Under the pieces are notes generated by a model. That model was not told the DNA's origin. It saw only the letters and a list, made by a program, of their open reading frames with translations, and ran no database searches. From Litorimonas sp039975855 (lineage in GTDB: Bacteria > Pseudomonadota > Alphaproteobacteria > Caulobacterales > Maricaulaceae), in NCBI GenBank assembly GCA_039975855.1, contig JBDWGH010000002.1:1194850-1258849 (forward strand): a stretch of DNA of 64,000 bases, written 5' to 3'. The position numbers and the translations under genes are program-made. Shown here in pieces: positions 60,680 through 64,000 of this stretch (the first letter of the stretch is position 1; each line of letters starts with the position of its first letter).

Positions 60680-61564
60680 CTAAAGACGTTTGACGGTATA
60701 CCCTCTGGCCTTCAGCATGGCGGGGACGCTTTCATCCCCGACAAGGTGACCAGCGCCAACAGCAATGAAATCCGTACCTGAACCTTTCATTTCAAGCTCA
60801 ATTTGATCCGCCCAATTTGCATTGCGTTTTGTGAAAACAATATCATAGGCTTCTGGCATTTCGGCCTTCATCTCCTGAATCAACTCGTCTTCCAAATCCT
60901 CGACGTCGCCGACGGCCCAATCTGTGACCATGTCTTGGAGAAGCTCTACGGTTTCATCCATTTCATCTAGGCTTTCACGCAGCATCTCCATTTGAAGGTC
61001 GTGAGGAATTGAAGCCAACATTTTCATTTGCCCCTCAGCTGATTCAAGCGCGCGTATGGTTTTACCGGCCACCATGGGTTGAAGCTGTTTTTCGACTCCT
61101 GAATTAGGATCAAAACCTTTGTCCACCAGGGCCCCAACACTGACCATTGTGGTGACCAGCCAGGGCCGCATGACATCCACAGCTTCTATTGGGAGTCCTA
61201 ATGGCGCAATCGCGTTTTTTAGGGCGGTGACTTCCTCTTCTGTAAGGTCTGCGGTCAGGGACGACCCCGGCGCCATGCCTACGGTCATCATTGTTTGTTG
61301 GAGGGCTGGATCCGTTTCCGACCCCGGCATTATTTCGAACCAAACCTCTTCAGCCTCAGCCAATCGGCGGGTCAACTCTTCTGATTTCCATTGAATTTCT
61401 TTTGGGAGAATATGGATCGTTGGATACAAAGTTATTTCGGAATCTGCGTCGCTAACCACCCACATTGGCGGTTGTGGCGGTAGATCCGATTCGGCCTGGG
61501 TCGCAGAACATCCAACGAAAAATAGGCTGGTACCTAAGGCAAGAGCTTGAAAGAGATTGGACAT
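60680..61564 (-). CDS. TraB/GumN family protein (lipoprotein)
   Basis: A 294-residue protein with lipobox FVGCSA. TraB/GumN signature strands are visible: ITLYPTIHILPKEIQWKSEE, VWFEIMPGSE, and the C-terminal FIAVGAGHLVGDESVPAMLK (GxGHLxG). The fold is Tiki/TraB, with metal-dependent protease members; whether this one is active is unknown. Same strand as its neighbours at either side. Confidence 0.88.
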   Translation of the reverse strand: MSNLFQALALGTSLFFVGCSATQAESDLPPQPPMWVVSDADSEITLYPTIHILPKEIQWKSEELTRRLAEAEEVWFEIMPGSETDPALQQTMMTVGMAPGSSLTADLTEEEVTALKNAIAPLGLPIEAVDVMRPWLVTTMVSVGALVDKGFDPNSGVEKQLQPMVAGKTIRALESAEGQMKMLASIPHDLQMEMLRESLDEMDETVELLQDMVTDWAVGDVEDLEDELIQEMKAEMPEAYDIVFTKRNANWADQIELEMKGSGTDFIAVGAGHLVGDESVPAMLKARGYTVKRL

Positions 61565-61656
61565 AACGGGCCTAGTTTAGTGGTTTCTATAGGCCTTGTG
61601 GTAACCACAGGTTGAGGACATTCAAACCCCTAATTCGATCATGTTAGGGTATTCTT

Positions 61657-63402
61657 TTATCTCGCACATGTTTTTGGAGTTTGAAGGTCTACATTTTTGA
61701 AATGGAACCATTTCCTGACCCATTTCGGATGTAGAGTTGTTTCAATTTCATCTGATAGCGTCTCAGCCGTCATATCTTCATATAAAATTCCAGCCCGAAT
61801 ATATGTAACACTCACCTCGGGATTATCAGATAGGCGAGCGAGAAGTTCATAATACACCATAGCCCGGTCTTCGCCCTCATAGAATTTGAAAATCTTTCCG
61901 CCTTCCGAGCCCTGGATTTTTACAAGGTCTTCTAAGTATTGAGCGGGTCCGGGCGGGGCCTTCATTATAAGGTGATTGCTAACCCCTCCCTCAAGTCGAA
62001 GGTTTGCGAACATATTGACGGATTGAGCGGTTTTGAGCCCTAAAAACGGTGCCCAACAGTTAATGAAGAACAGGACGCCGACCACAACGCCAATTGTGTT
62101 CGCGCTGCGCCGATTTTCTGGGCCTAGGAGAACCTCCTTGGAGGATCCATGCCTAATGATGGCATAGCAAAAGGGCCCTAAGAACGGGATCATGAACATT
62201 GTCATGATGGAATATTGCTGTGTCAGGTAAACTGTTGTCGCTGCGATGAGAGCAAGAACGACAGCGGCAAATAGATAAAGCGGGCTTCGGACCCGATTTC
62301 GTATGGTTCTCATGAGGTCAGAGTTTTGGATATTGGTTGCGCTCTCGTCATTTAGGAAAAGGCAATGCAATGCGATCGCTAAAGTCGTGAACGAGATATA
62401 CATAGAGAAGTTACTCATCCCGAGCATCAGATGGAATAGGATACCAAAAACGACCGCAATATGGCGTGTACGGCGGTTGAATAACATGAGCAGAAGCGCC
62501 CCTTCGACAATGAAGGTCCCATAGATCGCGAGATAGTACATAAAGGGATGGTCAATGAGGTGTAAGGGCCATGGCATGTCTTGCCATAGCGCCGTCGCGC
62601 AGCTTACGGTGGGATCCAGAAAATCGGTGTTTATTTTGTGAAAAACGCCGAAGAAATACATGATCACCAAGACGGCCTGCCCGGATGTCGTGAAGTTGGT
62701 AAAAATGTCTGATCGCTTTGATCCCCGGATCATGGCCAAACCAAAGGATATCCAATACCCTAGAAGAACAAAGTTGCGCACAATCGTATGATTTGATGAA
62801 ATAGGTGCTTGGGCTATCGCACTTATCGTGCTCGCAAACATCAATAAGAATAGCAGCCTGGGTGAATCGGGCTTAACAAATAACAAGATGGCCGAGAAAA
62901 CGACAAAAAGGAGATCGTATTCGATTTCTGAAAATCGTCCATATTCAAGGCTATAATTAAAGAAGTGGAAAAGCGAAAACAGAGCAAAGAGAGACGCAAA
63001 TATTGTGGCTCTAGAATGCGGCGCGGTCTCAGTTGGGTTGAGCTGATCTCTTCCCAATAAAAACAGAACGAGCCAACGGCCGGCTTTCAAAATTGGGTAC
63101 AGCAAGGCGGCTAAAAATGTAGAGGAAAACAGAAATTTGTTTATTTTGTTGAATATCCCCGACGGCGTGGACAGAAGCGCCAGTTGGTTGACGGCATCTG
63201 TACCAAAACTCAACTTGCCGTTCATATCAACGACCATGCCCTGATCGACGTCATAACCTTGGGAGATAAACTCATCTCGTTTTTCAGAATGATCTCTGAG
63301 ATTGACCAAATCTACGGAACCAACCGCTTCTTTTAAACGGAGGAAAGAGACATATTTAGCGCAAAAAGGGCACTCGCCATCATAATAAATGGATATGGTC
63401 AT
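61657..63402 (-). CDS. DCC1-like thioredoxin-fold plus HTTM-type membrane fusion
   Basis: A 581-residue protein. Residues 1-110 are a DCC1/DUF393-type domain with CPFC at 11-14 (YYDGECPFCAKYVSFLRLKE, DLVNLRD). About residues 130-460 hold ten or so membrane helices resembling HTTM/vitamin-K-carboxylase-like proteins (HFFNYSLEYGRFSEIEYDLL, FFGVFHKINTDFLDPTVSCA). The last ~120 residues are soluble. Fusion of a redox domain and HTTM channel is known in some genomes; function unknown. Confidence 0.82.
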   Translation of the reverse strand: MTISIYYDGECPFCAKYVSFLRLKEAVGSVDLVNLRDHSEKRDEFISQGYDVDQGMVVDMNGKLSFGTDAVNQLALLSTPSGIFNKINKFLFSSTFLAALLYPILKAGRWLVLFLLGRDQLNPTETAPHSRATIFASLFALFSLFHFFNYSLEYGRFSEIEYDLLFVVFSAILLFVKPDSPRLLFLLMFASTISAIAQAPISSNHTIVRNFVLLGYWISFGLAMIRGSKRSDIFTNFTTSGQAVLVIMYFFGVFHKINTDFLDPTVSCATALWQDMPWPLHLIDHPFMYYLAIYGTFIVEGALLLMLFNRRTRHIAVVFGILFHLMLGMSNFSMYISFTTLAIALHCLFLNDESATNIQNSDLMRTIRNRVRSPLYLFAAVVLALIAATTVYLTQQYSIMTMFMIPFLGPFCYAIIRHGSSKEVLLGPENRRSANTIGVVVGVLFFINCWAPFLGLKTAQSVNMFANLRLEGGVSNHLIMKAPPGPAQYLEDLVKIQGSEGGKIFKFYEGEDRAMVYYELLARLSDNPEVSVTYIRAGILYEDMTAETLSDEIETTLHPKWVRKWFHFKNVDLQTPKTCAR

Positions 63403-63495
63403 CGACGCCCTTTGACGATCGAAACATCGCCTTTTTAAGTTTTAGCCCTTCGCGTTAAATAGGCAGATTAGGGTAAAAACTTTATAAAACCGAAA

Positions 63496-63537
63496 ACACA
63501 AAATGCCCCGCTGGCGAACCAACGGGGCATTTTGTGT
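63496..63537 (-). terminator. Terminator of the rRNA operon
   Basis: ACACAAAATGCCCCG (63496-63510) pairs perfectly with CGGGGCATTTTGTGT (63523-63537), with further TGG/CCA pairing and a CGAA loop after one mismatch. On the minus strand it is followed by TTTT. It lies 29 bp beyond the 3' end of 5S rRNA. Confidence 0.9.
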
Positions 63538-63566
63538 AAATAAGGAGGATTTCATGTTTTGTATAA

Positions 63567-63682
63567 ACCGGGCGGCGACCTACTCTCCCGTGCCTTAAGA
63601 CAAAGTACCATCGGCGCTGAGAGGCTTAACGACCGAGTTCGGGATGGGATCGGGTGGGGACCTCTCGCAATAACCACCCGGT
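63567..63682 (-). rRNA. 5S rRNA
   Basis: On the minus strand the 5' end ACCGGGTGG pairs with the 3' end CCGCCCGGT, and the interior contains the standard 5S elements (CGAACTCGGTCGTTAAGCC, CCGATGGTACTTTGTCTTAA). Ends are estimated from the terminal stem; 116 nt. Confidence 0.93.
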
Positions 63683-63832
63683 CAATGCAAAACATGTTTT
63701 AAATAGTAAAGATATCGTCTGAACAGTTCCATGTAATGGACATGTTAGTCCACGCGCATGGGCGCTAACGTTTCTTGTTTGGTCATTTTGCTTCCGAAGA
63801 AGCGGGCGACCTTGGCCAAGAAACAATCTGAA

Positions 63833-64000
63833 ATGAATCAAGCCAATCGAGTTATTAGTACTGGTAAGCTCCACATATTACTATGCTTCCACACCCAGCC
63901 TATCAACGTTGTAGTCTACAACGACTCTCAAGGGAGTTCTCGTATTGAGGGGGGTTTCCCGCTTAGATGCTTTCAGCGGTTATCCTATCCATTCATAGCT
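63833..64000 (-). rRNA. 23S rRNA, 3' end (partial)
   Basis: The minus strand shows the conserved 23S 3' end: GCTGGGTGTGGAAGCATAGT, GTGGAGCTTACCAGTACTAA, then TAACTCGATTGGCTTGATTC. The gene runs off the right edge. The 3' boundary near 63833 is approximate. The 150-bp spacer to 5S has no tRNA. Confidence 0.92.

Overview
The window looks like an alphaproteobacterial chromosome. The evidence is family-level similarity of the housekeeping genes (DUF1244, HslV, CnoX/YbbN, DapF, MtaB, a charged FtsY, prolyl-tRNA editing YbaK/ProX-like protein), many ATGA gene overlaps and moderate GC. A marine Hyphomonadales/Maricaulales-type bacterium is my best guess, but the sequence alone does not prove the genus.

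Layout. Bases 1-610 hold the 5' part of a minus-strand sulfotransferase-like gene that runs off the left edge. Bases 884-18838 are a mobile genomic island of about 17.9 kb. It lies between two identical 51-bp direct repeats, one of which is the 3' part of the intact tRNA-Gly(GCC) gene at 18793-18867. Inside, from left to right, are: (i) a five-gene minus-strand operon, hsdM-hsdS-ptuA-ptuB-hsdR, in which a Septu-like ATPase/HNH pair sits inside a type I restriction-modification operon, every gene overlapping the next by 4 nt; (ii) an IS3-type transposase scrap and an orphan gene; (iii) a satellite/IME replication module (excisionase-like HTH, small protein, RepB-type primase, VapE-type helicase) followed by an array of 9-bp repeats in inverted orientation that looks like an origin; (iv) a tyrosine integrase; (v) a minus-strand retron-type operon: small basic membrane peptide, XRE regulator, retron reverse transcriptase, HNH protein. 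Repeats of GTAACC pairs occur near both ends and before the integrase and are candidate integrase or excisionase arm sites.

From 18868 onward the sequence is ordinary core genome. 19-22.5 kb: SnoaL-like protein, prolyl-tRNA editing protein, and a nucleoside-salvage set (ribokinase, phosphoribosyltransferase, nucleoside hydrolase). 22.5-26 kb: a zinc-ribbon/TonB-C-like membrane protein, a thioredoxin-TPR chaperedoxin, and a PadR-controlled membrane-protein operon with a 26-bp perfect palindromic operator. 26-28 kb: a tightly overlapping LON-domain/Trm112/DUF1244/hslV operon. 28-31 kb: thiolase-like protein and argD. 31-38.6 kb: a minus-strand run MscK-like channel, TonB-dependent receptor, prfA, and small membrane proteins. 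38.7-46.2 kb: prolyl oligopeptidase, serine hydrolase, dapF, mtaB, ftsY. 46.2-54.1 kb: a repeat-containing secreted protein, VanZ, phhB, a DUF885 protein, and three tandem paralogous lipoproteins with C-terminal beta-barrel-like domains. 54.2-63.4 kb: arsC-like, pyridoxal kinase, beta-lactamase-fold hydrolase, two hotdog thioesterases, HD hydrolase, and on the minus strand a YiiX-like hydrolase, two lipoproteins and a DCC1/HTTM fusion. The right end is the 3' end of an rRNA operon on the minus strand (23S 3' end, 5S, terminator).

The most promising material is the island: a phage-satellite-like chassis carrying three layers of putative anti-phage defence, one of them a retron whose operon (XRE + RT + HNH, plus a structured leader) does not match a retron type that I can name with confidence.
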